Below the pieces are notes generated by a model. That model was not told where the DNA came from, made no database searches, and saw nothing but the letters and a program-made list of their open reading frames with translations. Made by a program: the position numbers and the translations under genes. From positions 1 through 17,378 of the forward strand of contig CAAGQC010000086.1 in NCBI GenBank assembly GCA_900771995.1: DNA of 17,378 nt, given 5' to 3'. Source of the stretch: Lachnospiraceae bacterium (lineage in GTDB: Bacteria > Bacillota > Clostridia > Lachnospirales > Lachnospiraceae). Of this stretch, positions 1-7,218 are shown one piece after another (the stretch's first letter is position 1; each line of letters begins with the position of its first letter).

Positions 1-1
1 A

Positions 2-35
2 AACTCCCAGAGAGGCACATTCCGCTCCGGGAGTT
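2..35 (-). terminator. Probable intrinsic terminator downstream of tmcAL
   Basis: Positions 2-12 and 25-35 form an 11-pair stem around a 12-nt loop. One position (9 with 28) is an A/C mismatch when read on the plus strand but a G-U wobble in minus-strand RNA, so the hairpin is fully paired only in the tmcAL transcript. The minus strand continues with TTT up to the window edge, and any further U-tract is outside the window. It lies about 60 nt after the tmcAL stop. The orientation is inferred from the wobble and the start of a U-run. Confidence 0.6.
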
Positions 36-94
36 CGTCCGGTTTAGAAAAACATTTATTTCACTAACTTTCCAGTTATTATATGCAATCAAGA

Positions 95-1330
95 TTACAC
101 GATCACAATCGGCGTCCGATATTCATTCACCATTTCTTTCTGATTCTTCAAGGCCAGGTTCCCCAGATAAATCTGATTCCGGAGGATATCCAGATCCAGC
201 ATCCGCAGAGCTTCACCGGAAAGTGTCTGTCTGGCGTCGGCCAGGCTGGTGACGAGAGGAATGGAACTGTTCTTCTTGATCTCGGTAAGAAGTGGTGCCG
301 CATCCTTACGGAAGCCCAGCACTCTGGCGTAGGAAATATAATCCTCGGCCCGGCAGGTCTCGAATTCTTCCTTGGTCATGTTCAGCAAAATATGAAGCAG
401 ACATCTGCTGATGCGGGTGTAAGTCATATCCTTGCTCTTGAGCAGATCGCAGAAAGAAGTGTAACCCGCGAAGGAAGGCAGGGTATTGCGGATCCGGTCA
501 GACAGATCCGAAGAGATATCCTGATATTTGTCATAGCCTGTGGAGTATTCCGTCAGCAGCTTGTATTGCAGTGCCGCGGAAAAATCATCTGCGAACAGCG
601 GCTTTTGTTCCGACAGGAAACTGCATAACAGTTCGTAGGCATTTTCCGGCATCTGGGCAGCCAGATAGGAGAGATCATGTCCGGCGGCTACAGACTGGCG
701 GATGGCAAGGGCGGAACACTGGTTGGTCCCCAGACGCTTGTCATGATAATCCGCACCCACCCGGGGAGTCGTAAAAGGAACGATCTTACTGTCCCGGGAC
801 ATCAGTGCCTTCAGATATTCGATTCCCAGTATATTATTAGGAGAGGACAGCACATCCTTGTCATCGCTTAAGGCAGGAGCGTATTGCAATAATGCCCAGG
901 TTCTGGCGATGGGGAAGGACATGCCCTTACGCATATTGCAGCGCAGGGATTCCACATAAGGTTCCGGTTCTGTGTAGAAAATCTCGGCGATCCGGGACAG
1001 CACATCGATCTTGCCGCATTCACTGCCGAAGCACAGATTCGTGATCACTCCCAGCTTGTCGAACAGAGCGACAGCTCCTTTTGCAAAAAATTCCGCACTG
1101 GAAGCAGCGTAACAGGTGGGAAGCTCCAGTACCAGATCCGCGCCGTTCTCCAGAGCCATTTTCGCCCGGGTGAACTTATCTAAAAGGGCAGGAGCCCCCC
1201 GCTGCATAAAATTTCCGCTCATGACAATGATCGTATAATCTGCACCGGTGGCTTCTCTGGCATGCTGTAGCTGGTATGCATGGCCGTTATGGAAGGGATT
1301 ATATTCTGCGACAATACCATTGACCTTCAT
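95..1330 (-). CDS. tmcAL: tRNA(Met) cytidine acetate ligase (TmcAL/YlbM family)
   Basis: A 411-residue protein, close to the usual family length. The N-terminus has a nucleotidyltransferase-type motif in GIVAEYNPFHNGH, with HNGH at residues 14-17, followed by MSGNFMQRG and LDKFTRA. This is the characteristic opening of the YlbM family. The characterised Bacillus member activates acetate with ATP and transfers the acetyl group to C34 of elongator tRNA-Met, making ac4C in the cytoplasm. I chose the ATG at 1330 because AAAGGAG sits just upstream on the minus strand; the frame stays open 26 codons further up, but that part reads like non-coding leader. The gene is divergent from pta-ackA, whose product acetate is the substrate of this enzyme. 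The neighbourhood is known from other Clostridia. Family assignment is firm; the exact reaction is from homology. Confidence 0.93.
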   Translation of the reverse strand: MKVNGIVAEYNPFHNGHAYQLQHAREATGADYTIIVMSGNFMQRGAPALLDKFTRAKMALENGADLVLELPTCYAASSAEFFAKGAVALFDKLGVITNLCFGSECGKIDVLSRIAEIFYTEPEPYVESLRCNMRKGMSFPIARTWALLQYAPALSDDKDVLSSPNNILGIEYLKALMSRDSKIVPFTTPRVGADYHDKRLGTNQCSALAIRQSVAAGHDLSYLAAQMPENAYELLCSFLSEQKPLFADDFSAALQYKLLTEYSTGYDKYQDISSDLSDRIRNTLPSFAGYTSFCDLLKSKDMTYTRISRCLLHILLNMTKEEFETCRAEDYISYARVLGFRKDAAPLLTEIKKNSSIPLVTSLADARQTLSGEALRMLDLDILRNQIYLGNLALKNQKEMVNEYRTPIVIV

Positions 1331-1370
1331 AATGTGGCTCCTTTCGTGAAAAGAAATATACGGTAAAACG

Positions 1371-1399
1371 AATATAAAAACAACCTGGGAATGTGAAAA
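1371..1399 (-). promoter_or_regulatory. Weak candidate promoter for tmcAL
   Basis: On the minus strand TTTTCA (1394-1399) and TATATT (1371-1376) are separated by 17 nt, about 40 nt upstream of the tmcAL start. The -35 matches the consensus at 4 of 6 positions. The region is AT-rich, so a chance match is quite possible. Confidence 0.25.
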
Positions 1400-1468
1400 A
1401 AATAACACACGCTGAAAGCGTTTACATGTGCATGGTTATCAGCATATTTTGTAATAAAAAATTAAAGG

Positions 1469-1488
1469 TTGTATCTGAAAATATACAA
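1469..1488. repeat. Inverted repeat TTGTAT-N8-ATACAA upstream of pta
   Basis: Perfect 6-bp arms (1469-1474 and 1483-1488) around 8 nt. It lies about 20 nt upstream of the pta -35 element. It shares the TGTAT/ATACA half-sites with the larger palindrome over the -10 element, with centres 55 bp apart. It could be an auxiliary operator, or chance in AT-rich DNA. Confidence 0.35.
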
Positions 1489-1507
1489 TTTTGCGAACAT
1501 TATGCCC

Positions 1508-1536
1508 TTGTGTACTCCAGATGTATTTAGTATAAT
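1508..1536 (+). promoter_or_regulatory. Promoter of pta-ackA
   Basis: TTGTGT (1508-1513), a 17-nt spacer, then a perfect TATAAT (1531-1536). This places transcription start near 1543 and gives a leader of about 85 nt before pta. The -35 is weak (3 of 6), which suits a promoter helped or limited by a regulator. The leader also holds a small GCGGG/CCCGC stem-loop (1596-1610) just before the pta ribosome binding site. Confidence 0.75.
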
Positions 1537-1546
1537 ATAAATACAT
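1521..1546. promoter_or_regulatory. Candidate operator: palindrome across the pta -10 element
   Basis: ATGTATTTA (1521-1529), 8 nt, TAAATACAT (1538-1546): a perfect 9-bp inverted repeat centred on the TATAAT box. A protein bound here would block RNA polymerase, so a repressor site is the natural reading. No regulator gene in the window explains it and I do not recognise the sequence as a known factor's box. Confidence 0.5.
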
Positions 1547-1627
1547 CGGTTTGTTAAGATAAAACCAAAACTTTACAGAAGTTATTTGGGAGGAAGCGGG
1601 TATCCCCCGCCGGAAAGGAGAATGGAT

Positions 1628-2629
1628 ATGTCATACATTGACATGATTAAAGAGAGAGCAAGACTCGACAAAAAGACTATTGTATTACCGGAATCTAATG
1701 ATAAGAGAACATTACTGGCTGCTGCCCGTATCGTGGAAGAGGGCATCGCAGACATCATTATGATCGGTGATGAAGAGAAGATCATGGATGGTGCAGGCTG
1801 GCTGGAAGTTGACCTGTCCAAAGTTAAGGTAGTTAACCCTAAAACAACTCCCAAGTTGGATGACTATGTGAATTTATTATATGAGACCAGAAAAGCAAAG
1901 GGAATGACCCCCGAGAAGGCAAGAGAGATCCTGCTGAACGATTACCTGACCTTCGGTATCGTAATGGTGAAGGCTAATGATGCAGACGGTATGGTAGCCG
2001 GCGCATGCCACTCTACCGCAGATACCTTAAGACCCGCTCTGCAGATTCTGAAGACTGCACCCGGCGTTAAGCTGGTATCCGCATTCTTCGTTATGGATAC
2101 CGTATTCAAGGATCAGGGTGAGAACGGAACCTTCCTGTTCGCTGACTGTGGTCTGAACCAGGATCCTACTCCCGAAGAACTGGCTGCTATCGCAGATACT
2201 TCTTCCAGAAGCTTCAAGTCCCTGATCGGACCCAAGCCCGTGATCGCCATGCTGAGCCATTCCACCAAGGGAAGTGCTAAGCACGCTCTGGTTGACAAAG
2301 TAGTAGAAGCTACCCGTATCGCCCATGAGGAGTATCCTCATCTGACTCTGGACGGCGAACTGCAGCTGGATGCAGCTCTGGTTCCCAGCGTTGCCAAGTC
2401 CAAGGCTCCCGGAAGCCCTGTAAACGGACATGCCAATGTCCTGATCTTCCCCAATCTGGATGCAGGTAACATCGGTTACAAGCTGGTACAGAGACTGGGC
2501 GGTGCAGAAGCTTACGGTCCTATGTTACAGGGTATCGCAAAGCCTGTTAACGATCTGTCCAGAGGATGTTCCTGGCAGGATATCGTCGGTGTCGTAGCAC
2601 TGACCGCTGTACAGGCACAACTGGTATAA
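1628..2629 (+). CDS. pta: Phosphate acetyltransferase
   Basis: A 333-residue cytoplasmic enzyme of the short single-domain Pta type, converting acetyl-CoA and phosphate to acetyl phosphate. Family stretches visible include ACHSTADTLRPALQ, FADCGLNQDPTPEEL, LSHSTKGSAKHALVDK, LDGELQLDAALVPSVAKSKA and the C-terminal FPNLDAGNIGYKL and LSRGCSWQD; the Ser-Arg pair in the last belongs to the known active site. I chose the ATG at 1628 because AAGGAG (1615-1620) is 7 nt away; the ATG at 1622 is only 1 nt from it. ackA follows after 125 nt. Expressed from the 1508-1536 promoter, probably as one message with ackA. Its base use is regular and biased, as expected of a highly expressed gene. Confidence 0.97.
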   Translation: MSYIDMIKERARLDKKTIVLPESNDKRTLLAAARIVEEGIADIIMIGDEEKIMDGAGWLEVDLSKVKVVNPKTTPKLDDYVNLLYETRKAKGMTPEKAREILLNDYLTFGIVMVKANDADGMVAGACHSTADTLRPALQILKTAPGVKLVSAFFVMDTVFKDQGENGTFLFADCGLNQDPTPEELAAIADTSSRSFKSLIGPKPVIAMLSHSTKGSAKHALVDKVVEATRIAHEEYPHLTLDGELQLDAALVPSVAKSKAPGSPVNGHANVLIFPNLDAGNIGYKLVQRLGGAEAYGPMLQGIAKPVNDLSRGCSWQDIVGVVALTAVQAQLV

Positions 2630-2647
2630 TCACTGAAATGAACATAC

Positions 2648-2676
2648 ACGTGTGCGGGATATCTGTCCCGCACCGT
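2648..2676 (+). other. Intercistronic hairpin between pta and ackA
   Basis: GTGCGGGA (2652-2659) and TCCCGCAC (2666-2673) form a perfect 8-bp stem with a 6-nt loop. It can be lengthened by three more pairs (2648-2650 with 2674-2676) across a bulged T. No U-tract follows, so it is not a normal terminator. It may set RNA stability or the Pta:AckA ratio; that role is inference. Confidence 0.6.
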
Positions 2677-2754
2677 ATTCATGTATTACCCTTACCGGGT
2701 GACAGGAAACCATAGATCCTCAGAGTAATGGATTTAGAAGAAAGGAATTAGACC

Positions 2755-3951
2755 ATGAATATTTTAGTTATTAACTGCGGAAGTTCTTCCCTGAAGTTCC
2801 AGCTTATCGATTCCGAGACCGAGAAATGCATCGCAAAGGGCCTTTGCGAGAGAATCGGTATCGAAGGAAGCCAGATCACCTATACCCCCGACGGTGGTGA
2901 GAAAGAGCAGACCGTAACTCCCATGCCGGATCATACCGAAGCAATCCGTCTGGTACTGGAAGCACTGACCAATGAAAAGACCGGTGTGGTAAAGAGCCTG
3001 GATGAGATCGGCGCCGTAGGACATCGTATCGTACACGGTGGTGAGAAGTTCGCAGCTTCTACCATCATCACCGATGAAGTTATGAAAGCCATCGAAGAGT
3101 GCAACGACCTGGCTCCTTTACATAACCCTGCCAACCTGATCGGTATCAATGCCTGCAAGAAGCTGATGCCCACCACTCCCATGGTAGCTGTATTCGATAC
3201 CGCATTCCATCAGACCATGCCTGAGGAAGCTTATATGTATGGCCTGCCTTATGAGTATTATGAGAAATACAAGATCAGACGTTACGGCTTCCACGGAACC
3301 AGTCATTCTTATGTATCCAAGAAGGCTGCTGAGGTTCTGGGTAAGAAGTACGAAGATCTGAAGATCATCGTTTGCCACCTGGGTAATGGTGCCAGCGTAT
3401 CTGCAGTTAAGAACGGCAAGTGCGTAGACACTTCCATGGGTCTGACCCCGCTGGAAGGTCTGATCATGGGAACCCGTTCCGGTGATATCGATCCCGCCAT
3501 CATGGAGTTCATCGCTCACAAAGAGGGCAAGAACATCGACGAGATCATGACCGTTCTGAACAAGAAGTCCGGCGTATATGGCCTGTCCAACAACCTGTCT
3601 TCCGATTTCCGTGATCTGGAAGCTGGTTACAACAACGGCGATGCTCACTGCATCCGTACCATGAACACCTACTGCTACCGTGTAGCAAAATACATCGGTT
3701 CTTATGTGGCAGCCATGAACGGTGTAGATGTGATCTGTTTTACCGCAGGCATCGGTGAGAACGCACCTCTGGTTCGTTCCCTGGTATGCGAGCATCTGGG
3801 CTATCTGGGAGTAACCGTCGATGAGGAAGCCAACCACAAGCGCGGCGAGGAGATCGCTATTTCCACTCCCGACAGCAAGACCACGGTTATGGTAATTCCT
3901 ACGAATGAGGAACTTGCTATTGCCAGAGAGACTGTAAGTTTGGTAAAATAG
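2755..3951 (+). CDS. ackA: Acetate kinase
   Basis: A 398-residue cytoplasmic kinase, the normal length for the family. It converts acetyl phosphate and ADP to acetate and ATP, the substrate-level phosphorylation step after Pta. The sequence shows the ASKHA-fold phosphate motif NCGSSSLKFQL near the N-terminus, RYGFHGTSH, the VCHLGNGAS adenosine/phosphate region, MGTRSGDIDP with its catalytic-site Arg, FTAGIGENAP, and PTNEELAIARET near the C-terminus with the metal-site Glu. AAAGGA (2741-2746) lies 8 nt before the ATG. It is the second gene of the pta-ackA transcript and is closed by a terminator 25 nt later. Nothing unusual was seen. Confidence 0.98.
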   Translation: MNILVINCGSSSLKFQLIDSETEKCIAKGLCERIGIEGSQITYTPDGGEKEQTVTPMPDHTEAIRLVLEALTNEKTGVVKSLDEIGAVGHRIVHGGEKFAASTIITDEVMKAIEECNDLAPLHNPANLIGINACKKLMPTTPMVAVFDTAFHQTMPEEAYMYGLPYEYYEKYKIRRYGFHGTSHSYVSKKAAEVLGKKYEDLKIIVCHLGNGASVSAVKNGKCVDTSMGLTPLEGLIMGTRSGDIDPAIMEFIAHKEGKNIDEIMTVLNKKSGVYGLSNNLSSDFRDLEAGYNNGDAHCIRTMNTYCYRVAKYIGSYVAAMNGVDVICFTAGIGENAPLVRSLVCEHLGYLGVTVDEEANHKRGEEIAISTPDSKTTVMVIPTNEELAIARETVSLVK

Positions 3952-3975
3952 GTTCGACGGAACCTTAAGAATGAG

Positions 3976-4014
3976 AACACCCATCAGCCGGAGGATCCGA
4001 TTGGTGGGTGTTTT
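3976..4014 (+). terminator. Intrinsic terminator after ackA
   Basis: A 12-pair stem, 3976-3987 with 4001-4012, including two G-U wobbles. The inner segment can pair four more bases (3989-3992 with 3996-3999) around a GGA triloop. TTTT covers 4011-4014, partly inside the stem. The U-tract is short, so some read-through into the phosphofructokinase gene is possible, and no clear separate promoter was seen for that gene. Confidence 0.75.
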
Positions 4015-4082
4015 GCGTATGCAAATCGGCCAGGATAAATTCCGGTCGATTTCTGGTAACGAATGAACAGAGGGAGAAAATT

Positions 4083-5312
4083 ATGAAAAAAAATGTGATC
4101 GTAGGACAGTCCGGAGGCCCCACGGCGGTGATCAATGCCAGCCTTGCGGGTGTTTATAAGACAGCAAAGGATATGGGAGCAGATACCATATACGGTATGC
4201 GCTACGGTATTCAGGGACTGCTGGAGAAAAAGATCGTGGATCTGGGGGAAAAGATCCGCAATGATATGGACGTGGAGCTTTTGAAGAGAACACCGGCGTC
4301 CTTCCTGGGATCCTGCCGCTATAAGCTGCCGGAGATCAGCGAAGACAAAGCTATTTACGAGAAAATATTTGATATACTGGAAGAACTGGAGATCATGGCA
4401 TTTTTCTATATCGGCGGCAATGACTCCATGGATACCATCAAAAAGCTTTCTGATTATGCACAGACCATTGACAGCCCGATCCGGTTTATCGGTGTGCCTA
4501 AGACCATTGATAATGACCTGGAGGGTACGGATCATACCCCAGGTTACGGCAGCGCAGCTAAATATATCGCTACGGTCACCAAGGAACTGGTGCGTGACGG
4601 TCTGATCTATGAGATGCAGAGCGTGACTGTCATCGAGATCATGGGCAGAAATGCAGGATGGCTCACCGGAGCGGCAGTACTTGCCAAGAGTGAAGACTGT
4701 GAAGGCCCGGATCTTATCTATCTGCCGGAGGTTCCCTTCGATGTGGACAATTTCCTGGCAAAGGTGAAGAAACTGGTCAGCGAGAAACAGTCTATTGTCA
4801 TCGCAGTATCGGAAGGAATCAAGACTGCAGACGGGAAATATGTCTGTGAACTTTCTGCACCCTCCGATAAGACGGATTCCTTTGGCCATGTACAGTTAAG
4901 CGGTACCGGAAAATATCTGTCGGATCTGATCATTGAGAAGCTGGGCTGCAAGTCCAGAGCCATCGAACTGTCGACCTTACAGCGCTGTGCCGGACACCTG
5001 ACTTCCCGCGTGGATATCACCGAGGCATATCAGGTAGGCGGAACTGCGGTAAAGGCTGCTTTTGAAGGCAAGACCGGTCAGATGGTGATCTTAAAGAGAG
5101 TGTCCCAGGATCCCTATATCTGTACTACGGATCTCTACGATGTGCATAAAGTAGCCAATCTGGAGAAAAAGGTGCCCCGTTCCTGGATCACGGAAGAGGG
5201 CGATTATGTGACGGCGGATATGAGGAATTATATTGAGCCGCTGATCCAGGCGGAACTGACCCCCATCATGATCACGGGACAGCCCAGACACATTATTATC
5301 GATGATCTGTAA
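4083..5312 (+). CDS. 6-phosphofructokinase, pyrophosphate-type sequence
   Basis: A 409-residue PfkA-superfamily enzyme phosphorylating fructose 6-phosphate in glycolysis. N-terminal GQSGGPTAVINAS, GGNDS (111-115), PKTIDNDLEGTDHTPGYGS (139-157) and IMGRNAGWLTG (186-196) cover the phosphate and sugar sites. ATP-dependent enzymes usually have GGDGS and PGTIDND. Here Asp occupies the second position (114) and Lys (140) replaces the Gly, the pair of changes that marks pyrophosphate-using members. The Asn at 113 in place of the usual Asp is seen in this clostridial subgroup as far as I recall. AGGGAG (4071-4076) is 6 nt before the ATG. Donor choice is inferred, since some members with this signature could still use ATP. 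It may head the operon that continues through the signalling genes. Confidence 0.92.
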   Translation: MKKNVIVGQSGGPTAVINASLAGVYKTAKDMGADTIYGMRYGIQGLLEKKIVDLGEKIRNDMDVELLKRTPASFLGSCRYKLPEISEDKAIYEKIFDILEELEIMAFFYIGGNDSMDTIKKLSDYAQTIDSPIRFIGVPKTIDNDLEGTDHTPGYGSAAKYIATVTKELVRDGLIYEMQSVTVIEIMGRNAGWLTGAAVLAKSEDCEGPDLIYLPEVPFDVDNFLAKVKKLVSEKQSIVIAVSEGIKTADGKYVCELSAPSDKTDSFGHVQLSGTGKYLSDLIIEKLGCKSRAIELSTLQRCAGHLTSRVDITEAYQVGGTAVKAAFEGKTGQMVILKRVSQDPYICTTDLYDVHKVANLEKKVPRSWITEEGDYVTADMRNYIEPLIQAELTPIMITGQPRHIIIDDL

Positions 5313-5322
5313 GAGAGAATGA

Positions 5323-5358
5323 AATAACGAATCAAATAACAAATCGAATAACGATACA
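5323..5358 (+). repeat. Three imperfect 12-bp tandem units before the secreted-protein gene
   Basis: Three consecutive 12-bp units each begin AATAAC (5323-5334, 5335-5346, 5347-5358) and differ only in the last six bases. They fill nearly the whole gap between the phosphofructokinase stop and the AAAGGAG at 5358-5364. They may form an unstructured A-rich ribosome standby region, or be a slippage product. Confidence 0.6.
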
Positions 5359-5372
5359 AAGGAGATGGGAAG

Positions 5373-6521
5373 ATGCCGGAACACAGAAAGAGAAGAACCA
5401 TACTTAGGATAGTGTGCATTGTATTTTTTGTGGTTTTGTCTGTGCAGCTTCCCACCTTTTCTGTTTCCGTGAATGCAGCGGGGGAAAACGGAGCACTGGT
5501 GGCGGAAGAATATGACCGGTATCAGCAGCGTTTCGAAAAAATAGAAGAGATCGGGGATGTGGAGGAGCAGGGATTTCGTCTGCTGGAGGATCAGATCTTC
5601 GCGATGCCTCTGCAGAAGCTTCCGGAAGAAATCATCGATGCCACGGAGGACACCGGGGAGGAAGTCTGGTTCTATGCCGCTCTGGACAAAAGATACCACA
5701 GACTGGCAATTTTTATTGCGGATGCGGAGGGACAGATCCTGTTCAAGACGGATCAGCTGGAGGCAAATTACTGTTATCCCGGAGAAATACGCCAACCGGT
5801 GGAAAAACTGGCTTCGGTATCCTTCCAGGATGTGGACAATGACGGAGATACGGATATCATCCTGATCGCCCAGTGCCACAATGACCGGGGAGAGTATCAG
5901 CAGGAATCCTATAAAGTGGGTGACGTGCTGTTCCAGGAGGACGGAAGTTTTTACAGAGATTACCGGATCTCTGACAAGATCAACCGCTTTGATATGAACA
6001 AGAACCCCGGCTGTATCCTGAATTTTGTGAGGGATGGCCGTTCCACAGAGTTCCTCTATACGGCGGAGTCATTGGCGGAGCTTCTGAATCACAATTTTAA
6101 TGTGATCGAAGAGCAGTCCTATACCCGCAATTTTGAAAAGCTGGGAAAATTAAAGGTGGTGCCGGGTACCTATCGGATGTCGGAATATGATGTGCTCATG
6201 ATCTATCTGATCGATGAACAGGGAAATATCGTGTGGAGCTTTCAGCCCATGGAAGAGTACGACAATCTCTATGCGCTGAAAGGAATCCAGGGCAAGGATC
6301 TGGACGGCGACGGACTGAAGGATCTGGTGGTATTTGCAAAATACAGCTATGAAGGGGAAGACGGGGAACTGTTGGTGGATACGGTATGTACCATTTACTA
6401 TCAGCGTACCGCGGGATTTGAAAAGGACGTAGACTTTACGGCCAATTATGAATGTACAGAGGAGGACACTCTGGAGGCACTGGTGACGAAGATCCGTGCT
6501 TACTGGGGGTGGCAGACGTAA
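5373..6521 (+). CDS. Secreted protein with two DxDxDGxxD (FG-GAP/VCBS-like) loops
   Basis: A 382-residue protein I do not recognise as a named family. A basic start (HRKRR) is followed by a hydrophobic segment at about 11-24 and an AxA-type end near residue 36, which reads as a signal peptide, so the bulk is probably outside the membrane. Two acidic loops, DVDNDGDTD (153-161) and DLDGDGLKD (309-317), fit the DxDxDGxxD calcium-loop pattern of FG-GAP/VCBS beta-propeller blades and each is followed by a hydrophobic strand. AAAGGAG (5358-5364) is 8 nt before the ATG. The stop overlaps the response regulator start by one base (TAATG), which implies translational coupling and a shared role with the two-component system. 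It could be a ligand-binding partner of the kinase; that is inference. Confidence 0.8.
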   Translation: MPEHRKRRTILRIVCIVFFVVLSVQLPTFSVSVNAAGENGALVAEEYDRYQQRFEKIEEIGDVEEQGFRLLEDQIFAMPLQKLPEEIIDATEDTGEEVWFYAALDKRYHRLAIFIADAEGQILFKTDQLEANYCYPGEIRQPVEKLASVSFQDVDNDGDTDIILIAQCHNDRGEYQQESYKVGDVLFQEDGSFYRDYRISDKINRFDMNKNPGCILNFVRDGRSTEFLYTAESLAELLNHNFNVIEEQSYTRNFEKLGKLKVVPGTYRMSEYDVLMIYLIDEQGNIVWSFQPMEEYDNLYALKGIQGKDLDGDGLKDLVVFAKYSYEGEDGELLVDTVCTIYYQRTAGFEKDVDFTANYECTEEDTLEALVTKIRAYWGWQT

Positions 6522-7177
6522 TGATAAAAATATTGATCGTGGATGATGAAAAGCCGATCTGTGATCTGATCGACCTGAACATGTCGGCAGCGGGCTATTT
6601 TTGCAAAAGCGTACAGGACGGCATGAAGGCCATTGAACTGATCGAGAAGGAAGCTTTTGATCTGATCTTACTGGATATTATGCTTCCGGGTGTGGATGGC
6701 TTCGACATTATGGAATATATCAGACCCTTGAAGATTCCGGTGATCTTCATTACTGCCAAAGGGGATGTGAAGGACCGGGTAAAAGGATTACGCCTGGGGG
6801 CGGAGGACTATCTGGTGAAGCCCTTTGATGTAGTGGAACTGCTGGCAAGAGTAGAGGTGGTCCTGCGCAGATTTCATAAGCGGGGAGCACAGCTATCTGC
6901 CGGGGATGTGGTAGTGGATCTGGAGGCCCGCATGGTGACCAAGGCGGGAGTACCTGTGGTACTTACCAACAAGGAATACGGGCTGCTGGTATTGTTTATC
7001 CAGAATAAAAACATTGCCCTGTTCAAGGAAAAACTGTACGAAAAAGTGTGGGGAGAAGAATACGACGGGGACAGCAGGACGTTGGAACTGCATGTACAGC
7101 GCCTGCGCAAAAAAATGGGATGGGAGAACCAGCTGGTAGCGGTATATAAGGTGGGCTATCGACTGGAGATCGCATAA
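6521..7177 (+). CDS. OmpR/PhoB-family response regulator
   Basis: A 218-residue cytoplasmic regulator. The receiver domain (about 1-115) has the acidic pair D8-D9, phosphoacceptor D52 in LLDIMLPGVDG, T78 in FITAK and K100 in YLVKPF: the complete phosphorylation site. The C-terminal half is a winged-helix DNA-binding domain with LTNKEYGLL, VWGEEYDGDSRTLELHVQRLRKKMG and a YKVGYRL end, typical of the OmpR class. It starts on the last base of the preceding stop codon, with only a G-rich, non-canonical ribosome site (GGGGGTGG), so it probably relies on coupling. The kinase follows after 41 nt. Target genes cannot be told from the window; autoregulation is possible but no repeated box was found. 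Confidence 0.95.
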   Translation: MIKILIVDDEKPICDLIDLNMSAAGYFCKSVQDGMKAIELIEKEAFDLILLDIMLPGVDGFDIMEYIRPLKIPVIFITAKGDVKDRVKGLRLGAEDYLVKPFDVVELLARVEVVLRRFHKRGAQLSAGDVVVDLEARMVTKAGVPVVLTNKEYGLLVLFIQNKNIALFKEKLYEKVWGEEYDGDSRTLELHVQRLRKKMGWENQLVAVYKVGYRLEIA

Positions 7178-7218
7178 CATCGGACAGATCCGTGGAGGAA
7201 AGACAGAAGGAGAAAAGA

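Noticed and set aside
83..628. Plus-strand open frame of about 180 codons across the tmcAL 3' half
   Set aside because: It is the reverse of a clear TmcAL coding region, shows no recognisable protein features and has no Shine-Dalgarno site.
1408..1422. Small ACGCT-GAA-AGCGT hairpin with a T-rich stretch after it on the minus strand
   Set aside because: Five pairs are too few and it lies upstream of tmcAL, where a terminator would make little sense; no gene ends into it.
1471..1489. CodY-like sequence CTGAAAAT upstream of pta
   Set aside because: Only one half fits; about 10 of 15 positions match, which is expected by chance in AT-rich DNA.
4012..4025. TTTGC-GTAT-GCAAA repeat in the phosphofructokinase leader
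   Set aside because: Short arms, overlaps the ackA terminator tail, and no promoter elements around it; probably chance.
3118..4889. Long open frames on the minus strand across ackA and the phosphofructokinase gene (up to about 300 codons)
   Set aside because: They are antisense to strongly supported genes, have no ribosome sites or family motifs, and follow from the codon bias of the real genes.
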